Below, one piece after another: positions 9,121 to 17,739 of a stretch of 64,000 bases of DNA. The position numbers were made by a program, and so were the translations under genes. This DNA comes from a virus. The stretch is taken from IMG/VR virus record IMGVR_UViG_3300031576_000005, positions 95,143 to 159,142 of that record. One strand, given 5' to 3'. The notes beneath the pieces were generated by a model. The model saw only the letters and a program-made list of their open reading frames with translations. It was not told the origin of the DNA and made no database searches. Position 1 is the stretch's first letter, and every line of letters begins with the position of its first letter.

Positions 9121-9770
9121 TTGGGTTTCGCAATATAATCGGGATGATTTTCTTTAACGAGGCTCATTGTATACCCCATATCTTCAAATAGTTTACAAAA
9201 ATCTTCAACGCTTTTGGGGCTAAAATTTTCGTATTCAAATATAACTATAGGTCGACATCGCATAATTGTTTCTCTCGCCCCCTCTATAACATAGTAATCT
9301 GTTCCTTGGGCGTCTATTTTTATAAGATTTACATCTAAATTTAAACTATCCAAGGCCAACATTTTAATTTGTGTGGGTTGTGTTGACTCCCCACATCTAG
9401 TATCCCCAAGGTTGCTTCCCGTTGGGGTATTAATAGTAGCATATCCATTGTATTTCCAACAGGTATAATTATATGAAGTAACATTATCACATTCGTTTAT
9501 ACAAAAATTACCGCACATTTGATTAAAACGCCTAATTTGTGGTTCAAAAGCATGGATATGTTTTACTTTTTTAGCTAAATGAATTATCTGTTCCCCAATA
9601 TAAGAACCAACATCAATAATTACTGATTGATTATTTATATATTTTTCAATTTCTTGTATAACTTCTTCGTCCCATAATTTGTTCTCAAATTTAACGTAAT
9701 TCTCAATAAGGTCTCCGCCATCAGATAGCAATAATTTGCCATAGGGCTTTTTATAAATTGAATATTCCAT
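9117..9770 (-). CDS. FkbM-family methyltransferase
   Basis: A 217-aa class I methyltransferase. VIDVGSYIGE (about residues 51-60) is SAM motif I, HAFEPQ is the acidic motif II, and LIKIDAQGTDYYVIEGA near 155 is the FkbM signature. Family members O-methylate sugars or polyketides, so a glycan methyl ether is the likely product. It is one of three FkbM genes between 9.1 and 12.7 kb and overlaps the upstream gene's end by no more than a few bases. Confidence 0.85.
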   Translation of the reverse strand: MEYSIYKKPYGKLLLSDGGDLIENYVKFENKLWDEEVIQEIEKYINNQSVIIDVGSYIGEQIIHLAKKVKHIHAFEPQIRRFNQMCGNFCINECDNVTSYNYTCWKYNGYATINTPTGSNLGDTRCGESTQPTQIKMLALDSLNLDVNLIKIDAQGTDYYVIEGARETIMRCRPIVIFEYENFSPKSVEDFCKLFEDMGYTMSLVKENHPDYIAKPK

Positions 9771-9771
9771 A

Positions 9772-10404
9772 TTATTTGACTCTTTTAGCTAAGTCTATAA
9801 TAATATCATTTGGATTCATTTCTTTATAATAAAGATTTTCTATATCTTTGATTTTAAATTCATTATAATATTTGGGATTAATAAACCAATCTTCTAAATA
9901 TTTTTTGCCAGCGAATGAAAGTCCAACATTTTCAACAATCATTTTATATGGTTTATCTTTCATAAAAGAACTTAATTTTTCTTTTTGAAATTGTCCATGC
10001 GGGTTATATAAATCGTGCTCTATTGTTAATATTTTAAAATCATATTCTTCAAATGGAAATTTTGATAAAACATTAACGCACGGGTCTTCAATGTATCCGT
10101 TTGGGTCTATATCAATTGTAAGATAATCGATAGCTTTTGGAACTTTAAAATGGTCAAATAATTTTTTGTAATCCAGGTGAAATGCGTCGGCCTGAATAAC
10201 TGTAGATTTTGGCCTGAATTTAGCCGCTTCTTCACAATATCTAGGAAGATATTCTATGAGCAAACCAGTCCAACCGAGTTCCTCTAACCAAGCTGTATTT
10301 GATGCACATGGCTCGCCTTCTCCATTGCCAGCGCCAATATCAACATAATATCCTGAATTTCCCAATAGTAATTGAACAAACAAATCTTGTTGTGATAAAC
10401 TCAT
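9772..10404 (-). CDS. FkbM-like methyltransferase
   Basis: A 210-aa protein with YYVDIGAGNGEGEPCASN (SAM motif I, residues 19-36), LLIEYLPRYCE (motif II region) and YLTIDIDPNGYIED around 113. These place it in the FkbM/class I methyltransferase group, though it is shorter and more divergent than the copies on either side. A glycan O-methyltransferase is the likely role. Confidence 0.75.
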   Translation of the reverse strand: MSLSQQDLFVQLLLGNSGYYVDIGAGNGEGEPCASNTAWLEELGWTGLLIEYLPRYCEEAAKFRPKSTVIQADAFHLDYKKLFDHFKVPKAIDYLTIDIDPNGYIEDPCVNVLSKFPFEEYDFKILTIEHDLYNPHGQFQKEKLSSFMKDKPYKMIVENVGLSFAGKKYLEDWFINPKYYNEFKIKDIENLYYKEMNPNDIIIDLAKRVK

Positions 10405-10424
10405 ATAGTTATATATTTAATTTT

Positions 10425-11054
10425 TTATTTTTCGTAAATTTTTCCATTTATTACCATAATATCAACCGGCGTATTTTTAAAGAAATTATTTGCGTCTTCT
10501 TGAGTTTCTAGTATTGGCTCACCATTTCCATTTAAACTCGTGTTTATTATCATAGGTATATTGGTTTGGCTATAAAAAGATTCAATAAGTTTATAATAAT
10601 TAGGATTTGTTTCCTTGGTAACAGTCTGCATTCTAGCAGAACCATCAATATGTGTGATTGAGGGAATTTCTTTTGGATTTTTCACTTGAGCCGTAAATAA
10701 CATAAAAGGACTTTTTGTAGGAAAATCAAACCATTCTTGGGTTTTTTCTTCTAAAACTGATGGTGCAAACGGCCTGAACCATTCCCTCTTTTTAATTAAA
10801 AAATTTAATAACTCTCTATTATGGAAATTACGTGGGTCTGCTAAAATAGAGCGATGTCCAAGCGCTCTTGGTCCGTGTTCCGATTTTCCATCAAACCATC
10901 CAATAATTTTTCCTTTCGATATTTGTTTTGCTAAAAAATCATATTCAAGCTCTCTCTCTCTCTTCGCCTCCACCCAGATAGCAAATCTCATTATCTGTAT
11001 ATTTGTAACGTGGTTCATTAAACAAATTATGAGTAACGTAAAGTGCCGAACCAA
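10425..11054 (-). CDS. Carbamoyltransferase, C-terminal part (frame after the AG repeat)
   Basis: Open frame holding the C-terminal domain of a NodU/CmcH-type O-carbamoyltransferase. The homologous part starts just after the AG tract at about 10949 and includes GKSEHGPRALGHRSILADPR, the C-domain signature, then FRPFAPSVL and NTSLNGNGEPI. The first ~35 codons (to about 10950) overlap the N-terminal ORF and are only an out-of-frame shadow. No separate start is convincing, so this half is probably made only when the repeat length restores the frame or the ribosome slips. Together the halves make roughly 530 residues, near normal for the family. Confidence 0.8.
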   Translation of the reverse strand: MVRHFTLLIICLMNHVTNIQIMRFAIWVEAKRERELEYDFLAKQISKGKIIGWFDGKSEHGPRALGHRSILADPRNFHNRELLNFLIKKREWFRPFAPSVLEEKTQEWFDFPTKSPFMLFTAQVKNPKEIPSITHIDGSARMQTVTKETNPNYYKLIESFYSQTNIPMIINTSLNGNGEPILETQEDANNFFKNTPVDIMVINGKIYEK

Positions 11055-12021
11055 CCGCTATTCCATCATCACCACAACCAGGAAATAAGTGAACATTTTT
11101 AAATTTAGATTCTTTCAAAATTCTGGTATTAACATTGCAATTGAGCATTGAACCACCACTTAAACATATATTTTTATTTCCTTGATTATCAATATTTTGT
11201 ATACATTTTAAAATCGCTTCCTCGAATATATATTGAAGAGATGCGGCGATATTCATCGCTGTTTTACTATCTTTAAAAGAAGAATCAAAAGCTTTATCTG
11301 TCCTAGAAATTTCTTTCCAAAATTTACAAAATTCCTCCTCAAATACTAACTCTTTGTTAAAAAAGCATCTCTCAACATATGAATTAATATTTTTAATTAT
11401 AAAATCTAACGGCATCCCATAAGATGCTAGACCCATCGTTGAACCAGCTTTATGTAAAGGGTCTCCTAGCCCCAAATTATATGTAAATTTTGTATAAAGA
11501 TTCCCAACCATTAAACCCGGGCAATTAATAGCCAGTATCTTATTATTTTCTCCATAGGCAACTAAAGAATTCCACGCCATCATTCCGGTACTAGAATCCA
11601 AACTGAAACAAAAAGAAGATTGAAATGGACTAGTATAAAAAGATGACGCACAATGCGCCATATGGTGTGGAATTGCTATTGCCGGAATTCTTTTGCCTCT
11701 TATTTCAAAAAATATATTATCTTTTATTATTTGATTACCCACCACACCCTGCGTAAATATTCCGCATTCTTGATTATTTATAAAAAGTTTACATGTTCCG
11801 TTCGCATATTCAGGAAAATAATCGGTAAATGAAATAACGTCAACTTCATTTAATGAAATATTAGATAGTTTTAATCCGTAATCTAATACCTCATTTGTTA
11901 TTCCGTAAGATTTTTTAATTCTAGTAACTCTTTCCGATGAAATTGCCGAAATTAATTTGTTACCTTTTACTACAGCCATTCCCCCGTCGTGTCCTAAATG
12001 AAGCCCTAATATATTAGCCAT
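10945..12021 (-). CDS. Carbamoyltransferase, N-terminal part (ends at AG repeat)
   Basis: N-terminal 358 aa of a NodU/CmcH/TobZ-type enzyme that transfers carbamoyl from carbamoyl phosphate via carbamoyl-adenylate onto a hydroxyl of a sugar. NILGLHLGHDGG opens the ASKHA-like fold, IPHHMAHCASSFY (His119, 120, 123) is the metal/active-site region, and LSGGSMLNCNVN near 295 is the nucleotide loop. The frame dies in ...EERERA-stop because the (AG)7 tract at 10950-10963 is out of register with the C-terminal part. Eight or five AG units would join them. Confidence 0.85.
   Translation of the reverse strand: MANILGLHLGHDGGMAVVKGNKLISAISSERVTRIKKSYGITNEVLDYGLKLSNISLNEVDVISFTDYFPEYANGTCKLFINNQECGIFTQGVVGNQIIKDNIFFEIRGKRIPAIAIPHHMAHCASSFYTSPFQSSFCFSLDSSTGMMAWNSLVAYGENNKILAINCPGLMVGNLYTKFTYNLGLGDPLHKAGSTMGLASYGMPLDFIIKNINSYVERCFFNKELVFEEEFCKFWKEISRTDKAFDSSFKDSKTAMNIAASLQYIFEEAILKCIQNIDNQGNKNICLSGGSMLNCNVNTRILKESKFKNVHLFPGCGDDGIAVGSALYVTHNLFNEPRYKYTDNEICYLGGGEERERA
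10950..10963 (-). repeat. (AG)7 dinucleotide tract inside the carbamoyltransferase gene
   Basis: On the coding strand seven AG units lie between the N-terminal frame (codons GAA GAG AGA GAG AGA GCT TGA) and the C-terminal frame (GAG CTT GAA). One extra unit or two fewer would restore a single open reading frame. It is the longest dinucleotide tract I saw outside plain TA runs. Confidence 0.9.
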
Positions 12022-12024
12022 ATT

Positions 12025-12717
12025 TTATTTTTTTATAGGTTGAAGTAATAAGTCATGTACGTGTTTAGTATCAAAATCTTCTCTACAAACTTTTTCCATA
12101 GTATCTGGATTTAATGGATTATAGCCTATAAAATCAATTGCGTCAAACAAATTATCATTTTTACTTTTATGAAACCACCACTCGGTATAGATTAGTGGTT
12201 TATACATGTCAAGAATTGGTTTAATATTTTTTAATACAACCGGCTCCCAACCTTCTATATCCATTTTTATAAATTTAAGATTGTTCAAATCATGTTTTAA
12301 CAAAAATTGAGCGGTATTAATACAAGGTAATTCCACTAACTGGCAATGCCCACGTTCTTCTTCGATTGAAAATCCATCCATAATACCTCCGTTAGACCTC
12401 CCGCCACCAAAAGTTTTATATTCATCCCTATCCGAACAACCAGTATTATAAGCTGTACAATTTTTTATTTGATTTAATTCTAAATTTTTAATCAAAAAAC
12501 TATATACCTCTGGGTTAATTTCGAAACTCATTACCCCCCCCACAGTCGCCCCCGCTAATATTGACATAGCAATACTAGAAGTTCCTAAATTAGCCCCAAT
12601 ATCCAAACATAAACAGCCCTTTTCTATAAAAGGGGGCAACACCTTCATAAACATATCAAATTCGGCGGGTAAACTCACACCTCTTGGAACATCGATTTGT
12701 GGATATTCAAAAATCAT
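12025..12717 (-). CDS. FkbM-family methyltransferase with a G8 tract
   Basis: A 230-aa methyltransferase with CLDIGANLGTSS (SAM motif I, residues 37-48), SFEINPEVYSF (motif II) and FIKMDIEGWEPVVL near residue 150, the FkbM signature. It is expected to O-methylate a sugar of the glycan. Codons 59-62 (GTG GGG GGG GTA) form a run of eight G, unusual in DNA this AT-rich, and a length change would frameshift the protein after about 60 residues. The frame is intact here, so the gene reads ON. It ends four bases before the carbamoyltransferase. Confidence 0.85.
   Translation of the reverse strand: MIFEYPQIDVPRGVSLPAEFDMFMKVLPPFIEKGCLCLDIGANLGTSSIAMSILAGATVGGVMSFEINPEVYSFLIKNLELNQIKNCTAYNTGCSDRDEYKTFGGGRSNGGIMDGFSIEEERGHCQLVELPCINTAQFLLKHDLNNLKFIKMDIEGWEPVVLKNIKPILDMYKPLIYTEWWFHKSKNDNLFDAIDFIGYNPLNPDTMEKVCREDFDTKHVHDLLLQPIKK
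12534..12541 (-). repeat. G8 homopolymer in the FkbM methyltransferase gene
   Basis: Eight consecutive C on the plus strand (G on the coding strand). Other G/C runs noticed in the window reach only six. It lies in the loop between SAM motif I and the acidic SFE strand. Confidence 0.9.
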
Positions 12718-13955
12718 ACTATTTCTATTTTTGGTAAAGGGAAAATAAATTTTCCACCATTTTTTCTAAATTCAGTTTCTCTTTCCAGAATTTCTGCCTT
12801 AAAATGATAGGGGCCAATAAAATAATAATCTGGTTTCATGTTGCGGCTTTCTTCCTCAGAAATCAACTTAATTCCACTAATTGTAGTAGCTCCAACTTTT
12901 TCTGGGCTGCGTTCTGCTGCGTATTGAATTAAATCTGTTCCAATTTCGCAATATCCAAGAATAGTGTTTAATTTTGTAGACGAACCATAAATATGAATGG
13001 TTTTACCTTCTAACCTAATCTGTTTTAGCAATTTATTCAATTCGGTTTTATGGGCGAGAACTCGACTCCTAAAAATCTCATATGTTGATTCATCATCAAG
13101 AGCGGCATTGAATTCTCCTAAGCGAATTTCCGATAGTCTTTTTCTAGAATTTTCACTATCATAATTGTGACAGTCATCATGTGTTATATAGCACATAATA
13201 CTACCACCATTAGTATCGGTTAATTCTGCGTCAAAAACTTTTAATCCACAGGCTTTCATCATAATTTCAATTGGAGCTAAGTGATAATGAATTATATGCT
13301 CGTTTACGCAAGAATCATAAGATAGATTTTTTAGCATAGAAGGCCAATATGCAACTTCAAAAATCCAAATACCTTTTTTATGTAAAATTTTTTTAATTTC
13401 TTGTGCAAATTCACAAGGATTTTCAACATCATAATAACACGCAATTGAAGTAATAATATTAATGTCTTTTTCTTCGAGGAGTTTGGTCGGGAATAAATCA
13501 TTTATAATTTTAATATCTTTATCTTTCTGACGGGAAGTAATATCACATGGGTCAATCCCAATTTTTTTAAAATTTTCACTATAATTTCTCAAAAGCGTTC
13601 CGTCGTTCATAGCAATATCTAGTACTGTTCCATCATATAAATTGGTAATCCCAGTGGTTTTCCAAACAATTCTTTGCAAATGTTCTCTCATCGTGTTACT
13701 AATACCAGACTGATACCAGTAATTTGTATATAAAATCCTTGGTGGAATTGTATGGCGGGTTTGAACCAAACCACAAGCATTCTCCCATTTTGAAGTATCG
13801 CAACGAACTATTTGGTTTGGGGTTTTGCGAGTGGGGGGATTTGGCACTCCTTCTTTAATAAAAGAACCCTGAAAATATTGATACCCCAAATCCAATACAT
13901 CGGTCAAATGAGGATTACCACAAATTCGGCAGGTTTGACGATACTTAATATTCAT
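12714..13955 (-). CDS. SAM-dependent sugar C-methyltransferase-like protein (paralogue)
   Basis: A 413-aa relative of the gene at 3575-4816 with the same three parts: CRICG zinc region at residues 10-14, SAM fold with VLDIAMNDGTLL near 110, and a C-terminal domain with IYGSSTKLNTILGY and a PDYYFIGPYHF strand. The second zinc pair is altered (RCDTSKWENACG), so metal binding may differ. Probably methylates a keto-sugar nucleotide. It overlaps the FkbM gene by four bases. Confidence 0.8.
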   Translation of the reverse strand: MNIKYRQTCRICGNPHLTDVLDLGYQYFQGSFIKEGVPNPPTRKTPNQIVRCDTSKWENACGLVQTRHTIPPRILYTNYWYQSGISNTMREHLQRIVWKTTGITNLYDGTVLDIAMNDGTLLRNYSENFKKIGIDPCDITSRQKDKDIKIINDLFPTKLLEEKDINIITSIACYYDVENPCEFAQEIKKILHKKGIWIFEVAYWPSMLKNLSYDSCVNEHIIHYHLAPIEIMMKACGLKVFDAELTDTNGGSIMCYITHDDCHNYDSENSRKRLSEIRLGEFNAALDDESTYEIFRSRVLAHKTELNKLLKQIRLEGKTIHIYGSSTKLNTILGYCEIGTDLIQYAAERSPEKVGATTISGIKLISEEESRNMKPDYYFIGPYHFKAEILERETEFRKNGGKFIFPLPKIEIV

Positions 13956-14143
13956 TATTTTAAAAGATGCTCGAAACTCATATCGTCTGGCAAATTTTTT
14001 GGTTCAGAAAATTCAAGTTTGACAATATGTTTTTCACCTTCATCTCTTGGTTTTGCTAAAACCGGGCCTGTAAATGCCCCGGTAGAACCATCAGATAATG
14101 TTATATAAACTATCTGATATTGTTGTTTATTTTTCTTTTTCAT
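13955..14143 (-). CDS. Small hypothetical protein
   Basis: A 62-aa basic-then-acidic protein with two strand-like segments (YQIVYITLSDG, HIVKLEFSEP). No family recognised. Its TAA overlaps the next ATG by one base (TAATG), supporting a real, coupled gene. Confidence 0.55.
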   Translation of the reverse strand: MKKKNKQQYQIVYITLSDGSTGAFTGPVLAKPRDEGEKHIVKLEFSEPKNLPDDMSFEHLLK

Positions 14144-14270
14144 TTTTCCTCTTCTTTAATATCATATCATCAAACTTGACGACTTTCAAGTTCTTTTTGT
14201 ATTTTGTCTTAATTTTATATCCACAAGCCTCAAATAATGTCTTAACCATCCAATATTGATTATTTGTCAT
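14127..14270 (-). CDS. Very small basic protein (47 aa)
   Basis: ATG at 14270, one base after the TAA of the upstream gene, running 47 codons (starts MTNNQYWMVKTLFEACGY, ends in a Lys-rich tail). It fills an otherwise empty gap exactly and overlaps the following start by 17 bases. The opening resembles a short amphipathic helix; function unknown. Confidence 0.5.
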   Translation of the reverse strand: MTNNQYWMVKTLFEACGYKIKTKYKKNLKVVKFDDMILKKRKNEKEK

Positions 14271-14271
14271 A

Positions 14272-14598
14272 TTATTCTACCACAACTTTAGCCGCATATT
14301 CTTGTTCAAACATTTCAAGCCAAAGTTCTGGTTTTAATCCTTTTTGAGAACCATGAACCCAATAGGGAGAAATAACTCTAACGCTAAAGTCTAAATCAAT
14401 CACCCCTTCGTATTTTACCATTTTATCCTTGCTCCAAGCTGTCAATTTATCTCCACTTTTTAAGACATATAAACCCTCATAACCATGCTGCTTTGGGCAG
14501 GTCTTTGATTTTGTTTCATATATACACCAAATAATACCTTCGGTACCAGTTTCAAAAAATGCTTCTAAAAATCCCTTAATATTTTTTTGTTTTTTCAT
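14272..14598 (-). CDS. Hypothetical protein
   Basis: A 108-aa protein, probably beta-rich, with GTEGIIWCIYE, YEGLYVLKSGDKLTAW and PYWVHGSQ. The layout looks like a small phage SH3- or OB-like domain, but I cannot place it. Overlaps the upstream glycosyltransferase by four bases. Confidence 0.6.
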   Translation of the reverse strand: MKKQKNIKGFLEAFFETGTEGIIWCIYETKSKTCPKQHGYEGLYVLKSGDKLTAWSKDKMVKYEGVIDLDFSVRVISPYWVHGSQKGLKPELWLEMFEQEYAAKVVVE

Positions 14599-15383
14599 GA
14601 ATCTTTATATACCATAGGTATCATTTGTCCCATCATTTGATAGTAATGTTCGCTGAAGTATAATTTCTTTGTTTCTTCGTCCCATTTATAAGAGCAAGCT
14701 CCATAATGTTTATTTTGAAAGTCACATTTTCTCTTTAGATATCCATCTATATTCGAAACCCAACTATAATGTTTTGGCGAACTAATCTCAAATGGAATTG
14801 TCTTTCCAAGACATTCTTTATATTTGAGGCCATTTTTAAAAGTTAATTCATCATCAAAATGAAATCCCAAAATACCTTCGTTTTTATCATTTCTCCACCA
14901 CCTTGGAACAATAAAAGTTTTTACATAAGAATTAAAATCAAAGACATAATTCTTAAAATGTGTATTAAACCAACTTATATCTGGATTTTCCGAAATAAAA
15001 TTTAAAGACCGTTCTATTTCTTCTAGCTCCCATACTTCGTCCATATTGAGCATAAATAATAAGTCAATATTTTTAGAGAATAGAAAATCCAAATTGGAAT
15101 TCCAAAACTGATATTCAAATTTGTTGTGGTCAAAAACATTCAGATAATCTATAACTCCTTCTTTATGAAGCTTTTGGAATTTTTCAATCGTACCATCGGT
15201 TGAGTAAAGAGGGAATCCAATTGCCGCCGTTTCATTAAAACAACCATGGGCTGTTCCAATATGAACTTCCTCAATAACATTGCTCAACGCCCCTTGTTTA
15301 ACTTTTCGCCACGGGGCAAAAACTTTATCTAAATGTTCAATACATTGATAGCCTAGCGAGGTAATTCCAATTTTATATTTCAT
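14595..15383 (-). CDS. Glycosyltransferase-like protein (GT-A fold)
   Basis: A 262-aa protein opening YKIGITSLGYQCIEHL, with LLFMLNMDEVWE near residue 110, where NMDE is the likely metal-binding DxD equivalent, and a W-rich second half (PRWWRND, HYSWVSNIDGYLKRK). The order fits GT2-like transferases that act on surface sugars. The family match is weaker than for the tandem pair. It is coupled to the epimerase gene upstream by a four-base overlap. Confidence 0.65.
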   Translation of the reverse strand: MKYKIGITSLGYQCIEHLDKVFAPWRKVKQGALSNVIEEVHIGTAHGCFNETAAIGFPLYSTDGTIEKFQKLHKEGVIDYLNVFDHNKFEYQFWNSNLDFLFSKNIDLLFMLNMDEVWELEEIERSLNFISENPDISWFNTHFKNYVFDFNSYVKTFIVPRWWRNDKNEGILGFHFDDELTFKNGLKYKECLGKTIPFEISSPKHYSWVSNIDGYLKRKCDFQNKHYGACSYKWDEETKKLYFSEHYYQMMGQMIPMVYKDS

Positions 15384-16285
15384 AGGTAAGAAATTGGTAC
15401 ATCGCGTTTTCCAACGTGTATTTCATGAAAGTACAACATTATTCCTTCTACAATAGTTTCTATATTGTCACAAAATTCAAAATTGAAATTAGTAGAAAAT
15501 TTATTGGAATTAATAGTAAAATCATAATTACTCCGTCCTTCTCCTACGGTTAATTTTACGTCTAGTATTTGACTTACCTTTTCCCCAATATCTTTAACAG
15601 TTGCATTGAATGATGCAAGATTATAGATGCCTCGTAATTTTCTATCATTGGTTTCAATAATTCTAGTTACAGCACTACATAAATCTAAGATTCCGAGGAT
15701 TGGCCTAGAAATTTCTGGCGAACTAACAAAAATCTCTTTTTGTCTAAGTCCATTGGTGGCCATTGAGTTTATCATAATATCGGAGCGGAAATTTGGGGCT
15801 TGGCCATTTACAGTCCCAAATCTCAATCCATAAAAGTGTAAACCACAAAGCTTGGCGTGGTTATCAATTTCTGATTTACTTAAATCGTAAGAGTTCTCTG
15901 GTATAAAGATATCGCATCTTTCGGTAGCTTGGTTAACCCTGACATTTCCATAAACGCTAGAACTACTAGCATAAATGAAGATTGTGTCTTTATTCAATTT
16001 GGGCAAAAGATTTACGAAATTCCTTACGTTGTTGTTGAAACAAGAAACATTGTTTCCTTCTGACATTTGAACCGAGGAATGCCCTGCTAACAAAATGATT
16101 GCTTGATATTTATTATAAAACTCTGGCGTCAGATAAGCAAAGTCTAGGTTAATATTATTGGGGTTAGTATAATTACCAAACCATTCTAAATCGACGGTAT
16201 CTACTTGATAATCCGGGCGGTTATTGAGGAATTGATATAAAGCCCCGCCAATATAGCCCGTTCCACCTAGTATTAAAATTTTCAT
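15380..16285 (-). CDS. NAD-dependent sugar epimerase/dehydratase (SDR)
   Basis: A 301-aa extended SDR. ILGGTGYIGGAL (residues 4-15) is the NAD-binding motif, YASSSSVYGN near 105 gives the catalytic Ser, and YDLSK near 133 the YxxxK pair. LRFGTVNGQAP follows as in nucleotide-sugar epimerases. Epimerase, dehydratase or reductase activity on a sugar nucleotide is likely; which one is not clear. Confidence 0.85.
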   Translation of the reverse strand: MKILILGGTGYIGGALYQFLNNRPDYQVDTVDLEWFGNYTNPNNINLDFAYLTPEFYNKYQAIILLAGHSSVQMSEGNNVSCFNNNVRNFVNLLPKLNKDTIFIYASSSSVYGNVRVNQATERCDIFIPENSYDLSKSEIDNHAKLCGLHFYGLRFGTVNGQAPNFRSDIMINSMATNGLRQKEIFVSSPEISRPILGILDLCSAVTRIIETNDRKLRGIYNLASFNATVKDIGEKVSQILDVKLTVGEGRSNYDFTINSNKFSTNFNFEFCDNIETIVEGIMLYFHEIHVGKRDVPISYL

Positions 16286-16287
16286 TT

Positions 16288-16923
16288 TTATTGTAGAGAA
16301 ACTAAGGGAATATGGGGCGTCATAATAGGTTCAAAAGCTCTATAAAGCATGTTAAAAAATACAGGAAAATCTACGTCTTTCTTGCTTGGAAAAGCGTTTG
16401 TAAATCCTTCTTGTACTAACCTGAAAGCTAATGTATTCTTCATGCCCTGGCGTAATAAATCCAAATTAAGAGTAAAGGGTGGCAATAATATAAATGCAGA
16501 CCTTAATATTTTTCCTTGAAATTCAGTAGTTCTTGAAAAATCATATACTTCGTTGCTAGATTTAGAATTGCCAATAGCCAAACATGGTTTTGTGGCCAAA
16601 TAATCTAAATTAAATTCAAAATCTACAAATTCGTTTCCTTCTTGGTAGCAAATTGCATCAACATTTTCATTATTCATAGCCGCAGTAAGTGATTCTAGCA
16701 AAACTTTGCCAGATGGAACAGCATTATTATATTCAAAAAGCTGATAATTATGACGCCCAATCCTACTACTGTCCATTATATTTCTAATTATTTTAGTCAT
16801 TCCTTTATCGAGACCATTATTAATTAAATAAATTAAGCCCCCCTCTTCTAGCTTGATATATTTGGGAGAATCGATATCCCCATTTTTTAAATTATAAATG
16901 TATAGAGTTTTCATTTTATTCAT
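16288..16923 (-). CDS. Hypothetical protein in the glycan cluster
   Basis: A 211-aa protein (ATG at 16923; a second ATG at 16914 would drop three residues). It contains MKTLYIYNLKNGD, a DAICYQEGNEFVDF stretch and a hydrophobic proline-rich segment (FILLPPFTLNLDLL) near 145. No family recognised. Its position two bases upstream of the epimerase suggests a shared transcript and perhaps a role in sugar handling. Confidence 0.55.
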   Translation of the reverse strand: MNKMKTLYIYNLKNGDIDSPKYIKLEEGGLIYLINNGLDKGMTKIIRNIMDSSRIGRHNYQLFEYNNAVPSGKVLLESLTAAMNNENVDAICYQEGNEFVDFEFNLDYLATKPCLAIGNSKSSNEVYDFSRTTEFQGKILRSAFILLPPFTLNLDLLRQGMKNTLAFRLVQEGFTNAFPSKKDVDFPVFFNMLYRAFEPIMTPHIPLVSLQ

Positions 16924-17077
16924 ATTTAATATAACCTAGTAAATGTTTAGAGGTTAGTAGACAAAGTAGGGCTAATACAATTTTCCAGCCGCCAAGCCAA
17001 ATGATTAACCCATAAGCACAGACAACAAAGATTAATGAGAGGACTGCTAATAGTTGGTTTTTAGTTTCTTTATTCAT
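16916..17077 (-). CDS. Small membrane protein (53 aa)
   Basis: ATG at 17077, ATGA-overlapped with the TGA of the upstream gene, and TAA overlapping the next start. Two hydrophobic segments (about residues 9-28 and 32-42, around a GGWK turn) predict a two-pass inner-membrane hairpin. No homology recognised; overlap at both ends argues that it is real. Confidence 0.6.
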   Translation of the reverse strand: MNKETKNQLLAVLSLIFVVCAYGLIIWLGGWKIVLALLCLLTSKHLLGYIKYE

Positions 17078-17445
17078 ATTTCCTTCATATCGTTTCCATA
17101 TTCTAAATATATCATTTTAAGAAAAATCTTAAATATTCCTTCTGGATTACCATTTCTTATAGCCGTCATGCCATTAATATTTATTATATATTTATTTTGT
17201 TGTATGGCCGCAAGATGAGTTTTAATTTCTATAATTTTATTATCTTGCGTATTTTTAAGAATGATACTCCCACATTCTTTATAAATTTCTATGTAATTTG
17301 GTAGTTTGTAGATTGCTTGAAATGAGTTAAATAATTCTAATATTGGCCTAAATTCTATTTTGCAAGCCAATGAAATAGCGTCTTTAGCCTTTTGTTCGCT
17401 CTCTATCTCAATTCTAACATTCGCAACCATTTCTTGAATGTTCAC
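17074..17445 (-). CDS. Hypothetical protein
   Basis: A 123-aa, probably helix-strand protein (IQEMVANVRIEIESEQKAKDAI helix, then short strands). Overlaps the neighbours by four bases on both sides. No known domain. Confidence 0.6.
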   Translation of the reverse strand: MNIQEMVANVRIEIESEQKAKDAISLACKIEFRPILELFNSFQAIYKLPNYIEIYKECGSIILKNTQDNKIIEIKTHLAAIQQNKYIININGMTAIRNGNPEGIFKIFLKMIYLEYGNDMKEI

Positions 17446-17708
17446 AAATCCTTCGTAAAATTGAATTTAGTTTGGGCTTTTTCTAGTTCTTCTTTGTTTT
17501 TTGTTTTTAAATATAAAGCAATGAATTGCTGATTTGCTAAAATCCATTGTTCGACCATATAGTCAAAATTTGTTTGGTCGTCTTCAATATGTTTGCCAGT
17601 TTCTGAATCTATAGTATAATTTGGACTAAATTCTTTATAATATTGATTAGGCGTCAATGATGCTCGATTCCAACACCTTATGAATAATCCTGAAGGTTTC
17701 TTACTCAT
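17442..17708 (-). CDS. Hypothetical protein
   Basis: An 88-aa protein with several aromatic residues early (FIRCWNRASL, YYKEFSPNYTI) and a helical C-terminal half. It starts after a 31-base gap behind the GT9-like gene. Function unknown. Confidence 0.6.
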   Translation of the reverse strand: MSKKPSGLFIRCWNRASLTPNQYYKEFSPNYTIDSETGKHIEDDQTNFDYMVEQWILANQQFIALYLKTKNKEELEKAQTKFNFTKDL

Positions 17709-17739
17709 TAGTAAAATATAGCAGTTTCGTTAAGAATAA

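Noticed and set aside
10425-12021. Two independent carbamoyltransferase genes
   Set aside because: The halves are complementary parts of one family domain order and meet exactly at the AG repeat; no separate start is convincing for the second half.
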